Notes under the pieces: model-generated
Databases searched by the model: none
The model's input: the letters and a program-made list of their open reading frames with translations, nothing else
What the model was told of the DNA's origin: nothing
DNA from: Acidobacteriota bacterium
GTDB lineage: Bacteria; Acidobacteriota; Terriglobia; Bryobacterales; Bryobacteraceae
Assembly (NCBI GenBank): GCA_018268715.1
Contig: JAFDVZ010000002.1
Span: forward strand, 57,632 to 121,631
Direction of reading: 5' to 3'
Length of the DNA stretch: 64,000 nucleotides
Program-made: the position numbers and the translations under genes
In this document: positions 33,489-42,463 of the stretch, one piece after another
How positions within the stretch are numbered: position 1 is the stretch's first letter
Layout of the letters: every line of letters begins with the position of its first letter

Positions 33489-34454
33489 CGCGGGCCGGCA
33501 CTCCACCACGTAGCGCCCGGCTGCCTGCCTGCCCACGGCGATCACTTCGAGCCCGGCCCGGTCCGCCAGTTCCCGAAACTCGGCAATGGAGCGTTCGCGT
33601 CCACCGGTCAACAGGATGTCGATCGCCATGCGCACCGGCGCTCCGTCCGGCCCAACTCCGCCGATGACAACGACCCGCCCGTGTGGCCTTGCCGCCTCAG
33701 CGCACCGCCGCAGGACCATCCCGGCCTCGGCGTCCGGCCAGTTGCTCAAGACCTTCTTGAGCAAATACAAATCGAACCCAGGCGGCAGGGGATCGAAGAA
33801 GCTCTGTCCGATCGCCCGCGCCCGGTCCGAAACACCGTATTCCCGGAACGTTTCGGCGGCGCGCCCCGCCGTCCGGGGCAGGTCGACCAGAATCCCCTGC
33901 AAGCCCGGCCTCGATTGAAGCAGCGCCGCGAGCATCAGTCCACTCCCGCCGCCGACGTCGACGACGGTGCGCACCGAATCCCACCCGCCGCTCAATTCGA
34001 TTCGAGGATCAGGGGCGCCATGCCCCACCATCCCCATCAGTTCGTCGAAGCCGCGGCCGAGCGCTGGGTTGGCCTCGAGATCATCCCAGAAGTCCCCGCC
34101 GAACACGTCACGGTAGGCTGTCCGTCCCGTACGCACGAAGGTGAGCATCGTCGCCCAGGCGTGCGCCATTCGCCCGCCGACGCCTTCCAGGTCGAGGCCG
34201 AGACGCGCTCCCGGCGTCATCAACTCACGGCTCGCCTGGTTGAGCGCGTAGCAGCCCGGACGCGGCTCCTCGAAGACGCCCTTGGACACCAGTTGGCCCA
34301 TCAACGCGCGCAACGCGTGGACATCGCACCGCGCCACCGTGGCAAGGTCCTCAACGCGCCCGGCGCCCGCGTCAATGTGCTCGGCGACCCGCAACGTGAC
34401 CGCCACGTGGACGCACCATGGCGTACAAAGATCGGTGAGCGTTTCCAGACTCAT
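33483..34454 (-). CDS. O-methyltransferase (plant-caffeic-acid/HIOMT type)
   Basis: A 323-residue SAM-dependent O-methyltransferase. The N-terminal winged-helix dimerisation domain (residues about 8-90) has VAVTLRVAEHIDAG and LVSKGVFEEPRPGCYALN; the catalytic domain has VDVGGGSGLMLAALLQSRPGLQGILVDLPR and KKVLSNWPDAEA, and VVVIGGVGPDGAP. Such enzymes methylate hydroxyls on aromatic or polyketide compounds, but no biosynthetic cluster is evident here. ATG 34454 is chosen because it begins the conserved N-terminal domain. It is divergent from the aldehyde dehydrogenase gene. Confidence 0.88.
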   Translation of the reverse strand: MSLETLTDLCTPWCVHVAVTLRVAEHIDAGAGRVEDLATVARCDVHALRALMGQLVSKGVFEEPRPGCYALNQASRELMTPGARLGLDLEGVGGRMAHAWATMLTFVRTGRTAYRDVFGGDFWDDLEANPALGRGFDELMGMVGHGAPDPRIELSGGWDSVRTVVDVGGGSGLMLAALLQSRPGLQGILVDLPRTAGRAAETFREYGVSDRARAIGQSFFDPLPPGFDLYLLKKVLSNWPDAEAGMVLRRCAEAARPHGRVVVIGGVGPDGAPVRMAIDILLTGGRERSIAEFRELADRAGLEVIAVGRQAAGRYVVECRPAL

Positions 34455-34542
34455 CGTTCCAGGGTACCCCCCTCCCATTGCAATCGAAACGGGCATAGAG
34501 TAGTAGCCATACAAATCGGGTGATCGGAGTTCCACACAAGCT

Positions 34543-36042
34543 ATGTCCACGTTCGCAATGAGTGAGATCCTACCGGAGGTGGTGGGTTTCCTCGGGTCCG
34601 GCCTATTGCCGATGTTCATCGGAGGCGAGTGGGGACCTTCCGCCGAAGGCCGAAGATTTCCGACGCGCGACCCGGGCACGGGAGACCTGCTGGCGGAAGT
34701 CGCCGAAGGCGGCCTGATCGATGTCGACCGCGCGGTTCGCGCCGCTTCCATCGCATTTCGCGATTCGGGCTGGGCGGTTATGCCGGCCTCCGAACGGCGC
34801 GGAATCCTGTACCGGCTCGCCGAACTTGTCGATTCGCACGCCGCCGCGCTGGCGCAGATCGAATCGCTCGACGTCGGCAAACCCGTGCGCCAGGCCGCCG
34901 GATTCGACGTCCCCAACGTCGCTCAAACCCTGCGCTACTACGCCGACCTCGCCGCCAACACGCCGCTTCGGCAACCGATCGCGGCGGATCGCTGCGAAGC
35001 CTACACGTCGCGCACGCCGTACGGCGTCTGCGCCTTCGTACTCCCCTGGAATTTCCCGCTGATGCTGCTCGGTTGGGCCTTCGGGCCCGCTCTGGCGGCC
35101 GGCAACACGGTAGTGCTGAAGCCCGCCGAGGACACGCCACTGACGAGCCTCTATTTCTGCCACCTGGCTCATCAGGCGGGCGTTCCGCCCGGTGTGGTCA
35201 ACGTGGTGCCGGGCTATGGCGAAACCGCCGGAGCCGCGCTTGCGGCGCATCCGGGCATCCAGCACATGGGTTTCACGGGATCGCCCGAAGTGGGCCGCAA
35301 GATCGCGGCGGCCAGCGGAGCGAACCTGGTCCCGGTGAAACTGGAGCTTGGCGGGAAAGGCGCGGCCGTGGTGTTCGACGATGTCGATGTCGCCGCAACC
35401 GCCGGGGCGCTGGTCTCAGCTGTGACGCTCAACGCGGGCCAGGTGTGCTGCACCGCCACGCGTTGGCTGGTTCAGGAGAGCATTCTCGATGAGTTCATCG
35501 ACCGAGCCAGGCACGCATTCACAGGCCTGAGCATCGGCCACGGCCTGGACCCGCACACCGACATGGGCCCGCTGGTCAGCCGGCGTCAGATGGAGCGCGT
35601 GCTTGGCTACATCGCGCGTGGCCGCGAGGAGGGCGCGCGCGTGCTGCTCGAAGGCGGACCCGACACGGTGCCCGAAACGCCGAAGGGCTTCTACGTGAAG
35701 CCATGCATGTTGATGGGCATGCCCGACAACGTCTGCGCCCGCGAGGAGATCTTCGGCCCCGTGGCGTACGTCATGCCGTTCCGCACCGAGCGCCAGGCCA
35801 TCGCGCTGGTGAACCAGTCGCCGTACGGGCTGGCCAACAGCGTCTGGTCAAGCGATATCGACCGCGCTCGCCGCGTCGCTGAATCGATGATCGCGGGCAA
35901 TAGCTGGATCAATGCGCACAACGTGTTCCGGCACGGAATTCCCTACGCCGGATGTAAGCTGAGCGGGCTTGGCGGCGGGGTGCTCGGTCCTGATACATTA
36001 CTCGATTACCTGCGGCCACAATCCATCGTGCGGCCGCTCTAG
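34543..36042 (+). CDS. NAD(P)-dependent aldehyde dehydrogenase
   Basis: Oxidises an aldehyde to the acid. The 499-residue protein has the ALDH core: FVLPWNFPLMLLGWAFGPALAAGNTVVLKPAE, FTGSPEVGRKIAAASG, the catalytic Glu in LELGGKGAAVV, the catalytic Cys in NAGQVCCTATR, and EEIFGPVAYVMPF. Two adjacent Cys are present at the active site, as in many betaine-aldehyde-type enzymes. Substrate cannot be assigned. The next gene, a fucosidase, follows 13 bases later and may be co-transcribed. Confidence 0.94.
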   Translation: MSTFAMSEILPEVVGFLGSGLLPMFIGGEWGPSAEGRRFPTRDPGTGDLLAEVAEGGLIDVDRAVRAASIAFRDSGWAVMPASERRGILYRLAELVDSHAAALAQIESLDVGKPVRQAAGFDVPNVAQTLRYYADLAANTPLRQPIAADRCEAYTSRTPYGVCAFVLPWNFPLMLLGWAFGPALAAGNTVVLKPAEDTPLTSLYFCHLAHQAGVPPGVVNVVPGYGETAGAALAAHPGIQHMGFTGSPEVGRKIAAASGANLVPVKLELGGKGAAVVFDDVDVAATAGALVSAVTLNAGQVCCTATRWLVQESILDEFIDRARHAFTGLSIGHGLDPHTDMGPLVSRRQMERVLGYIARGREEGARVLLEGGPDTVPETPKGFYVKPCMLMGMPDNVCAREEIFGPVAYVMPFRTERQAIALVNQSPYGLANSVWSSDIDRARRVAESMIAGNSWINAHNVFRHGIPYAGCKLSGLGGGVLGPDTLLDYLRPQSIVRPL

Positions 36043-36055
36043 AGAGGAGCAGTCC

Positions 36056-37369
36056 ATGATGAATCCGATGTCGCGACGCGACTGGATGGCCCTTGCCGGC
36101 GCGTCCGCCGCCTATGCCGCGCCCCAGGCCTCCCCCACCCAGTCGAGGCCGCTGCCCGGCGATGCGGACCGCGAACGCCGCATGCAATGGTGGCATGAGG
36201 CTAAGTTCGGCATGTTCATTCACTGGGGCCTGTACAGCGTGCTGGGCCGCCGCGAGTGGGTGCTGGAGCAGGAGGCGATTCCGCTTGCCGAGTACGTGCA
36301 GCTCGCCAAGCGCTTCAACCCGCAGCCGAACGTCGCCCGGCAATGGGCGAGGCTCGCCAAACGCGCCGGGCAGAAGTACATGGTGATGACCACCAAGCAC
36401 CACGAGGGTTTCTGCCTGTTCAATTCGAAATACACGGATTATTGCGCGCCGAAACAGGCCTGCGGGCGCGACCTGGTGAAGGAGTACGTCGAGGCGGCTC
36501 GCGCCGAAGGCCTGCGCGTCGGCTTCTACTACTCGCTGATGGACTGGCATCACCCCGATGGCGAACGCTGCCTCCACGACGAAGCCGCGCGCAAACGCTT
36601 TGTCGAGTACATCCACGGGCAGATCCGCGAGTTGCTGACCAACTATGGCAAGATCGACATCCTGTGGTACGACGTGTCGCATCCGCTGAAGGCGGAGGGC
36701 TGGGAGTCCGAGCGCATGAACGCCATGGCGTACCAGCTCCAGCCCGATATCATCCTCAACAACCGCAACCAACTGCCCGGCGACTTCGGCACGCCCGAAC
36801 AGCGCATCGAAGCGTCCGACAAGCCGTGGGAATCCTGCATGACGCTGAACGGCAGTTGGGGGTACTGCAAGACCGACATCGAGTGGAAGTCGCCGGCGAC
36901 GATCGTCAACAACCTGGCCACCTGCGCTCGCGGCGGCGGCAATTACCTGTTGAACATCGGCCCTCGCGGCGACGGCTCCGTGCCTGAAGATTCGATCCGC
37001 GTGCTGGACACGGTGGGCGACTGGCTGAGCCGCAACGGCGCGGCGATCCATGGGACCGAGCGCTGCAAGGCCAGTTGGTCAGAGCTCGCGAATTTCACGC
37101 GCCGCGGCAACAAGCTCTACATCATCGTGCGGCTGTGGGATGGCGATTCGCTGGCAATACCGGGCCTGATCCCCAAGGTGACCTCGGCGCGCCTGCTGGT
37201 TTCGGGCGATGCGCTCAAGTACACGCAGAACTCCGAACGCCTGGTGTTCCACGGCCTGCCGCTGACGCCTCCCGATCAGCCCGCGACGGTTATCGAGGCG
37301 GAGTGCGACGGCGAACCGGCGCAGATCAATCGCCTGGCGATTCGCGGGCGCGCCCGCGGCCAGGCGTAG
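36056..37369 (+). CDS. exported alpha-L-fucosidase (GH29)
   Basis: Hydrolyses terminal alpha-L-fucose from glycans outside the cytoplasm. The 437-residue protein begins with a Tat-like signal (MSRRDWMALAGASAAYA). GH29 signatures follow: WWHEAKFGMFIHWGLYSVLGRREWV, KYMVMTTKHHEGFCLFNS, GLRVGFYYSLMDWHHP, and the nucleophile Asp206 in KIDILWYDV, then GGGNYLLNIGPRGDG. The C-terminal 80 residues form the usual small beta domain. A strong ribosome site (AGAGAGGAG) precedes ATG 36056. It converges on the HicB gene 13 bases away. Confidence 0.93.
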   Translation: MMNPMSRRDWMALAGASAAYAAPQASPTQSRPLPGDADRERRMQWWHEAKFGMFIHWGLYSVLGRREWVLEQEAIPLAEYVQLAKRFNPQPNVARQWARLAKRAGQKYMVMTTKHHEGFCLFNSKYTDYCAPKQACGRDLVKEYVEAARAEGLRVGFYYSLMDWHHPDGERCLHDEAARKRFVEYIHGQIRELLTNYGKIDILWYDVSHPLKAEGWESERMNAMAYQLQPDIILNNRNQLPGDFGTPEQRIEASDKPWESCMTLNGSWGYCKTDIEWKSPATIVNNLATCARGGGNYLLNIGPRGDGSVPEDSIRVLDTVGDWLSRNGAAIHGTERCKASWSELANFTRRGNKLYIIVRLWDGDSLAIPGLIPKVTSARLLVSGDALKYTQNSERLVFHGLPLTPPDQPATVIEAECDGEPAQINRLAIRGRARGQA

Positions 37370-37382
37370 TTACCCAGAGTAA

Positions 37383-37811
37383 TTACGCGGCGTCGAGAAC
37401 CTGAATCCGGATTCGCTTGCCGAGCACACGGAAGGCGGCTTCCATCTGCTCCAGGCGAGTCCGCCGCTTGAGGTCGAACAGCCGGTCCACGTTCGTCTTG
37501 GGGATGCCGAGTTGTCGCGCCAACTCAGCCTTCGTCATACCCGACGCGCGGAACCGCAGGTACAGTTCAACCTTCATGCTGTCGAGCGCCGGCAGCTCGA
37601 TGGAGCGGAACTTCCTGCCGCGGTGAACTCCAGGCGCCGGGATCTCCTCTCCCTTGCGAATGAGGTGCTGAAGCATCGTTTGCAGACCCGCCAGAGCCAT
37701 CATGCGCGCGTCATCTTCGCCATCGCCCTGACTCACACCCCACCCGAAATCCGGGAAGGTGATCACGAAGCCGCCTTCCTCCGCCGGTTCAAAATGAGCG
37801 CAGTATTCCAT
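37383..37811 (-). CDS. hicB: HicB-type antitoxin
   Basis: Neutralises the HicA RNase and represses the operon. The 142-residue protein has the N-terminal HicB partial RNase-H-like fold (MEYCAHFEPAEEGGFVITFPDFGWGVSQGDGEDDA) and a C-terminal helix-turn-helix (MTKAELARQLGIPKTNVDRLFDLKRRTRLEQM), as in XRE-type HicB. ATG 37811 was chosen because it starts the conserved domain; a longer frame runs through hicA. It follows hicA by two bases, the usual toxin-first order of HicAB. Confidence 0.92.
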   Translation of the reverse strand: MEYCAHFEPAEEGGFVITFPDFGWGVSQGDGEDDARMMALAGLQTMLQHLIRKGEEIPAPGVHRGRKFRSIELPALDSMKVELYLRFRASGMTKAELARQLGIPKTNVDRLFDLKRRTRLEQMEAAFRVLGKRIRIQVLDAA

Positions 37812-37813
37812 CC

Positions 37814-37996
37814 TCACCTCTCGTTGATCTTGAGGTCCTTCAAGATCGCGTGGTAGGTCCCGGTCTTGACCTCTTTCGACGGATGGCGCGGAACCAACGT
37901 GCGTGCGCCGCGGTAATAGACGACGAGGTGTTTGGTCCCATGCTCGAACGTGCATCCGAGCCGTTTCAGCTTCCGGATGAGCTCGCGTTCCGTCAC
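37814..37996 (-). CDS. hicA: HicA-type mRNA interferase toxin
   Basis: Small double-stranded-RNA-binding-fold RNase that degrades mRNA when free. The 60-residue protein has the family core: ELIRKLKRLGCTFEHGTKHLVVY, and the active-site His in VPRHPSKEVKTGTYHAILKDL. Length is typical. It starts with GTG 37996; the candidate operator at 38006-38023 lies just upstream. Confidence 0.92.
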   Translation of the reverse strand: MTERELIRKLKRLGCTFEHGTKHLVVYYRGARTLVPRHPSKEVKTGTYHAILKDLKINER

Positions 37997-38005
37997 ATCT
38001 CGATG

Positions 38006-38023
38006 GTAATCCGATCAGATTAC
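38006..38023. promoter_or_regulatory. candidate HicAB operator palindrome
   Basis: GTAATC-N6-GATTAC is a perfect inverted repeat nine bases before the hicA start, with a GATC in the spacer. HicB antitoxins with a helix-turn-helix bind such palindromes to autoregulate; binding here is inferred from position and symmetry. Confidence 0.65.
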
Positions 38024-38034
38024 TCAGGCAAGCC

Positions 38035-38997
38035 CTATCCGAGATCGCCCGAGGCTCTCGACGTCCCCTTCAGGAAGTGCGCCCAATGATAGTCGGGGAC
38101 CACCACGTCGCGCAGCGCTTCCGTCACGGCGTACTCCGCCACCGTCTTCACGATCCACTCGAAATTGGCCGGGCCCACCGAATAGAGATCGGCGTCCGGA
38201 GCCGGGTTCAGGAAGTCGATCGCGTACGGCACACCGTCCTGCACAGCGAACTCCACGGTATTCAAGTCGTACCCGAGCGCGCGGCACAGGGTCAGGCAAT
38301 CCCGCACCACGCGGCCATACAGCGCGGGTTCGATGGGCGGACCGTCCTTCACATAGCGTTCGGCATGCGGGCGGCGCGGGTCATACTGCATCACGTGGAC
38401 ATGCTCCCGCCCCACCACATAGCAGCGGAAGTACTCGTTGAAATCGATGCCCTGTTGCAGGGTCATGCACAGATCGCCCGTCTCATCGTAGGCACGGAAG
38501 AACTCCTCCGGATTCGAGACCTTATAGACGCTCTTCCACCCGCCTCCCGAATGCGGCTTCAGAAACGCCGGGAACCCGACGTATTCGAAGATCCCGTCCC
38601 AATCGAGCGGATACGCCAGGTTCCGCATGGAGCGATCCGTGGTCCCCGGAGGATGCGACTTGTGCGGCAGCAGCACGGTGCGCGGAATCGCCACCCCCAG
38701 CTTCGAGGCCAGCGAATAATTGAAGAACTTATCGTCGGCGCTCCACCAGAACGGATTGTTGATGATGCGCGTTCCGCTCAAAGCCGCGTTCTTCAGCCAC
38801 GCCCGGTAGAACGGGATGTCATGCGAAATGCGGTCGATGATGACGCGGTACGGGCTCGGCTCGGCCAGCCGGATCCCACCGATTTTGACGTGCTCCGCCG
38901 TCACATCCGGCGCCCTCATCGCGTTGATGCGATCCACCACCGCGCCGGGAAACGTGTTCTCCATGCCGTAAATGATTCCGATTTTCATCGCCTGCAT
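38035..38997 (-). CDS. ATP-grasp-like ligase of unknown substrate
   Basis: A 320-residue protein with the layout of RimK/D-Ala-ligase-type ATP-grasp enzymes. The N-terminal domain starts MKIGIIYGMENTFPGAVVDRIN. NPFWWSADDKFFNYSLASKLGVAIPRTVLLP is the usual pre-grasp region, FPAFLKPHSGGGWKSVYKV the ATP-lysine segment, and NTVEFAVQDGVPYAIDFLNPAPDADL contains the metal-binding Glu/Asp/Asn set. These enzymes couple a carboxylate to an amine or thiol with ATP. No partner peptide or biosynthetic gene is adjacent. ATG 38997 is used; ATG 38988 is possible. Confidence 0.78.
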   Translation of the reverse strand: MQAMKIGIIYGMENTFPGAVVDRINAMRAPDVTAEHVKIGGIRLAEPSPYRVIIDRISHDIPFYRAWLKNAALSGTRIINNPFWWSADDKFFNYSLASKLGVAIPRTVLLPHKSHPPGTTDRSMRNLAYPLDWDGIFEYVGFPAFLKPHSGGGWKSVYKVSNPEEFFRAYDETGDLCMTLQQGIDFNEYFRCYVVGREHVHVMQYDPRRPHAERYVKDGPPIEPALYGRVVRDCLTLCRALGYDLNTVEFAVQDGVPYAIDFLNPAPDADLYSVGPANFEWIVKTVAEYAVTEALRDVVVPDYHWAHFLKGTSRASGDLG

Positions 38998-39153
38998 CCC
39001 CTTATCCCTCGACGAGCACCCATACGTTGCCGTGGTCAAGGCTCTTCGAGCGCCGCCTCTCGAGCGCCACGATTGATGTTCCATCGTTTAGCCGCATTAT
39101 CATGTCTACCACGAGTTCCCTACCTGCCGAACGCGGCGTTATGCTTTCTGGTG

Positions 39154-40350
39154 ATGAGATGGCGTCATATTCTTGGGCTCGCCGCCCTTTGCGCCGCGGC
39201 CGGCGAACTGCCGGAACAGGTGCGGGAGTTGTCGCGGATCCGGCTCAAGATGCGGGAACATCTCGCCACGTTGCCGAACTACACGTGTCTGGCCGTCGTC
39301 GAACGCACCCAGCGCGCGCCGAACCAGCGGACGGACCGCCATGAGGACACCGTACGCATCGAAGTGGCCCACGTCGACGACCGCGATATGATGGCGTGGC
39401 CCGGCGCGGTGGAATTCCGAACCGCTGACCCGTCCCAACTGATCGGCTACGGCATGTTCTCGTCGGGCGAGTTCTTTGCGCACCTGGCGTCCATCTTCTC
39501 CCAGGCGGCGGTCATCGCCTACAACGGCCCGGAAACCATCGGCGGCAGAAAGCTGCTTCGCTGGGATTACCAGGCGGCCGGATCGCTCGGCAGCGAGTGG
39601 GTCATCACCTCCGCCGGACGTTCCGCTGTCACGGGCGAACGCGGCTCATTCTGGTCTGATCCCACCAATCATGAAGTGCTGCGCCTGGACATCGCCTCCG
39701 ACGGCCTGCCACCGAACTTCCCCATCCGCGACGTACGGTCCGAAATCGACTACGCCCGCGTGCGCATCGGCGAGCGCGACGTATACCTTCCCCAGACCGC
39801 GCGCGTCACGCTGACCGAAACGATGGGTGAGCGCCGCGTCAACACCATCGAGTTCAGCCACTGCCGGCAGTATCTGACGCACTCGGAAATCCGCTACGCC
39901 GACGACGACCGCGCCACCGAGGCCAGCCCCACCACGGGCGTCCGGGAGATCGTCCTGCCCGAGAACCTGCGCGTCACCGCCGAACTCGCCGGCGCCATCG
40001 ACCCGTCCATACAGGTGGGCGACCCCATCCAGGCCGTCGTCACCGCCGACGCCGTTCAAAAGAAGCGCATCGTAATCCCGAAAGGCGCCGTGCTCACCGG
40101 ACGCGTCCGCCAGGTCGAACTCGACTCCTCCACCACCCTTCAGCGCTATCTGCTGGGACTCGAATTCACCGACCTCACATACCCCGGCTACCACGCCCGT
40201 TTCTTCGCCCACCTGGTCCGCGCCGCCGGTTACCAAACGAAGCCAGCGGGGGCGCCGGGCGTCGCTGTGCTGGTGCTCGCCTCCCAGCCGTTCGAACTGA
40301 AGAACGGGACCGTCCTGCAGTGGCTGACCGAGGACATCTCGCGCAAATGA
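39154..40350 (+). CDS. secreted protein of unknown function
   Basis: A 398-residue protein, unknown family. It begins with a short signal peptide (MRWRHILGLAALCAAAG). The following region (VRELSRIRLKMREHLATLPNYTCLAVVERTQR) is a pattern I associate with uncharacterised exported acidobacterial proteins, with a beta-rich middle (VRSEIDYARVRIGERDVYLPQTARVTLTE) and a C-terminal domain with TGRVRQVELDSS. No catalytic motif is visible. GTG 39151 or ATG 39076 are alternative starts. The gap to aroA is 39 bases, so they may be in one transcript. Confidence 0.75.
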   Translation: MRWRHILGLAALCAAAGELPEQVRELSRIRLKMREHLATLPNYTCLAVVERTQRAPNQRTDRHEDTVRIEVAHVDDRDMMAWPGAVEFRTADPSQLIGYGMFSSGEFFAHLASIFSQAAVIAYNGPETIGGRKLLRWDYQAAGSLGSEWVITSAGRSAVTGERGSFWSDPTNHEVLRLDIASDGLPPNFPIRDVRSEIDYARVRIGERDVYLPQTARVTLTETMGERRVNTIEFSHCRQYLTHSEIRYADDDRATEASPTTGVREIVLPENLRVTAELAGAIDPSIQVGDPIQAVVTADAVQKKRIVIPKGAVLTGRVRQVELDSSTTLQRYLLGLEFTDLTYPGYHARFFAHLVRAAGYQTKPAGAPGVAVLVLASQPFELKNGTVLQWLTEDISRK

Positions 40351-40389
40351 ACGCGCCTGATCGATTCAATGCGACACTGAGAGATTACA

Positions 40390-41670
40390 ATGCAGCAGAT
40401 CATCACGCCGGCCGGATCCGTCAGCGGATCCGTACTGTTGCCGGGCGACAAATCGATTTCCCATCGCTACGGAATGCTGGCCGCCATCGCCGAGGGAACC
40501 AGCGTCATTGAGAACTACTCCTCGGGCGCCGACTGCCATTCCACGCTCGGCGCGATGGAGGCGCTGGGCATCCGCATTGAAAAGAAGGATCGCACGGTGA
40601 CGGTGCACGGCGCCGGGCTTGACGGCCTCCGGGCGCCCGCCGCGCTGCTCGACGCCGGCAACTCCGGATCCACCATCCGCATGTTGTCCGGAATCCTCGC
40701 GGCGCAGCCGTTTTCGAGCCGTATCGGCGGCGACGAGAGCCTGTCGCGCCGCCCGATGGACCGCATCATGAAGCCGCTCGGCGCGATGGGCGCCCGTATC
40801 GCCGCGCGCGACGGCCGCTATCCGCCGCTCGAGATCACGGGCGGGAAGCTCCACGCCATCGATTACGAACTGCCCATGGCCAGCGCCCAGGTGAAGACCT
40901 GCGTGCTGTTCGGCGGCGTCTTCGCCGACGGAGCCACCACCGTTCGTGAGCCCATCCGCACGCGCGACCACTCCGAGCTGGCATTGCGGGAGTTCGGCGC
41001 GGAAATCGACATCCGCGGCAAGGTGATCACGCTCGAAGGGCGCCCGAAGCTCACCGGCCGCAAGCTCACGGTGCCCGGTGACCTGTCTTCCGCCGCGTTC
41101 TTCATCGTGGCGGCGCTGATTGTGCCCGGGTCGACCCTGGTGATTCACGGCGTTGGCCTGAACCCGACGCGCGCCGGACTGCTGGACGTCCTGGCCGCCA
41201 TGGGCGCGCAGGTCCAGGTGCAGCAACTCGAGCAGGTGTCGGGCGAACTGGTGGGCGACATCCTCATCCGCCACGCCCCGGTGAAGGGCGGCGTCCTCGA
41301 AGGCGCCACCACCGCCGCGCTGATCGACGAGATTCCGGTGCTCGCCATCCTGGGCGCGGCTAGCGAGGAAGGTCTGACTGTGCGCGACGCCGCCGAACTC
41401 CGCGTCAAGGAGACCGATCGCATCGCCACCGTGGCGGAGAACCTGAAGCGCATGGGCGTTGAGGTGGAGGTCCGGCCCGATGGGTTCCACGTCCCCGGGC
41501 GGCGCAAGCTGCGGGCAGCCGAGCTCGACTCGTTCGGCGACCACCGCATCGCCATGGCGTTTTCGGTAGCCGCCCTGGCCGCCGACGGGCCCTGCGTCAT
41601 CCGCGACGCCGAAGCGGCCAGCGTGTCGTTTCCGGAGTTCTATAATACTCTTCAAAGGATCACCGCCTGA
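40390..41670 (+). CDS. aroA: 3-phosphoshikimate 1-carboxyvinyltransferase (EPSP synthase), class II type
   Basis: Joins shikimate 3-phosphate and phosphoenolpyruvate in aromatic amino acid synthesis. The 426-residue protein shows the family N-terminus LPGDKSISHR, DAGNSGSTIRMLSGI, and ELRVKETDRI in the last third. It carries the four short motifs used to define class II enzymes: GDKS (19-22), SAQVK (165-169), RDHSE (192-196) and NPTR (258-261), unlike the class I E. coli enzyme. It is followed 5 bases later by the kinase-like gene. Confidence 0.94.
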   Translation: MQQIITPAGSVSGSVLLPGDKSISHRYGMLAAIAEGTSVIENYSSGADCHSTLGAMEALGIRIEKKDRTVTVHGAGLDGLRAPAALLDAGNSGSTIRMLSGILAAQPFSSRIGGDESLSRRPMDRIMKPLGAMGARIAARDGRYPPLEITGGKLHAIDYELPMASAQVKTCVLFGGVFADGATTVREPIRTRDHSELALREFGAEIDIRGKVITLEGRPKLTGRKLTVPGDLSSAAFFIVAALIVPGSTLVIHGVGLNPTRAGLLDVLAAMGAQVQVQQLEQVSGELVGDILIRHAPVKGGVLEGATTAALIDEIPVLAILGAASEEGLTVRDAAELRVKETDRIATVAENLKRMGVEVEVRPDGFHVPGRRKLRAAELDSFGDHRIAMAFSVAALAADGPCVIRDAEAASVSFPEFYNTLQRITA

Positions 41671-41675
41671 TAGCG

Positions 41676-42356
41676 ATGGAGGCCGACCTACACGCCGCAC
41701 TCGCAAGGGACGGGCTTGCCCACGACCTGAGCAACCTGCTGCAGACCATCCTGCAGGCAGCTGCGTTGATCTCCTCCGACGAGGAGCACCGCGATGTGGC
41801 GGACGTGATCGCCAGAAGCGTCGGCCGGGCGGAACGAATTCTCGGCCTGCACGATTCCGATGAACCGGCGCCGCTGCGGGCGGTGGTCGACTCGGCCGCC
41901 GAACTCGTGCGGGAAGGCGCATGCATGCGCCCCGGCGCTGACTTATCGATCCTCTTCCTCGGCGCCGACGCCCGCATCCGCATCCGTCAATCGGCCCTCG
42001 AGCGTGCGCTTGTGAACCTGTTCGCCAATAGCTGGGACGCGGCGCTGGCGGCGGGCCGGGAGTCGGTGCGCGTAACCCTGGACGGCGAATTCGTGGCGGG
42101 CGGATACCGGTTGACCGTCTCCGACGACGGCCCGGGCATCCCCACCGCGATGATGGGACAAATCTTCACGCCGAGGGTCTCCGGCCAACCGGGAGGCGAA
42201 GGTCTGGGTTTGTATATTACCCGCGCGGCGCTTGCCGAGTGCGGAGCAACAATCACGGCGTCGAACGGAGAGGCGGGCGGGGCTGTATTCACGCTGCTCT
42301 TTCCAGCCGCCGCACTGGTTTTGGCGGCCGCCGCTTCCGGCGGCGTCAAGATTTAG
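41676..42356 (+). CDS. sensorless histidine-kinase-like ATPase
   Basis: A 226-residue cytoplasmic protein with only a short dimerisation/H-box helix (AHDLSNLLQTILQAAALI, His16) and a HATPase_c domain: N box ALVNLFANSWDA, G1 VSDDGPGIP, G2 GGEGLGLYITRAA. The length is far below a normal sensor kinase and no sensor or membrane domain exists, so it must get its input from another protein or act as a phosphotransfer/anti-sigma-type partner. No response regulator lies next to it. The end (LLFPAAALVLAAAASGGVKI) is hydrophobic and unusual. Confidence 0.82.
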   Translation: MEADLHAALARDGLAHDLSNLLQTILQAAALISSDEEHRDVADVIARSVGRAERILGLHDSDEPAPLRAVVDSAAELVREGACMRPGADLSILFLGADARIRIRQSALERALVNLFANSWDAALAAGRESVRVTLDGEFVAGGYRLTVSDDGPGIPTAMMGQIFTPRVSGQPGGEGLGLYITRAALAECGATITASNGEAGGAVFTLLFPAAALVLAAAASGGVKI

Positions 42357-42463
42357 TCCCGGTTCCCGTCCATGCAGCCGGGCAGCCATTAGCCGGCGAG
42401 CGCAGCCTCGCCGAACAGCAATCGAATAATAAGTGGAAGCCGCCGCTTCGGCTCTGGGCCGTC

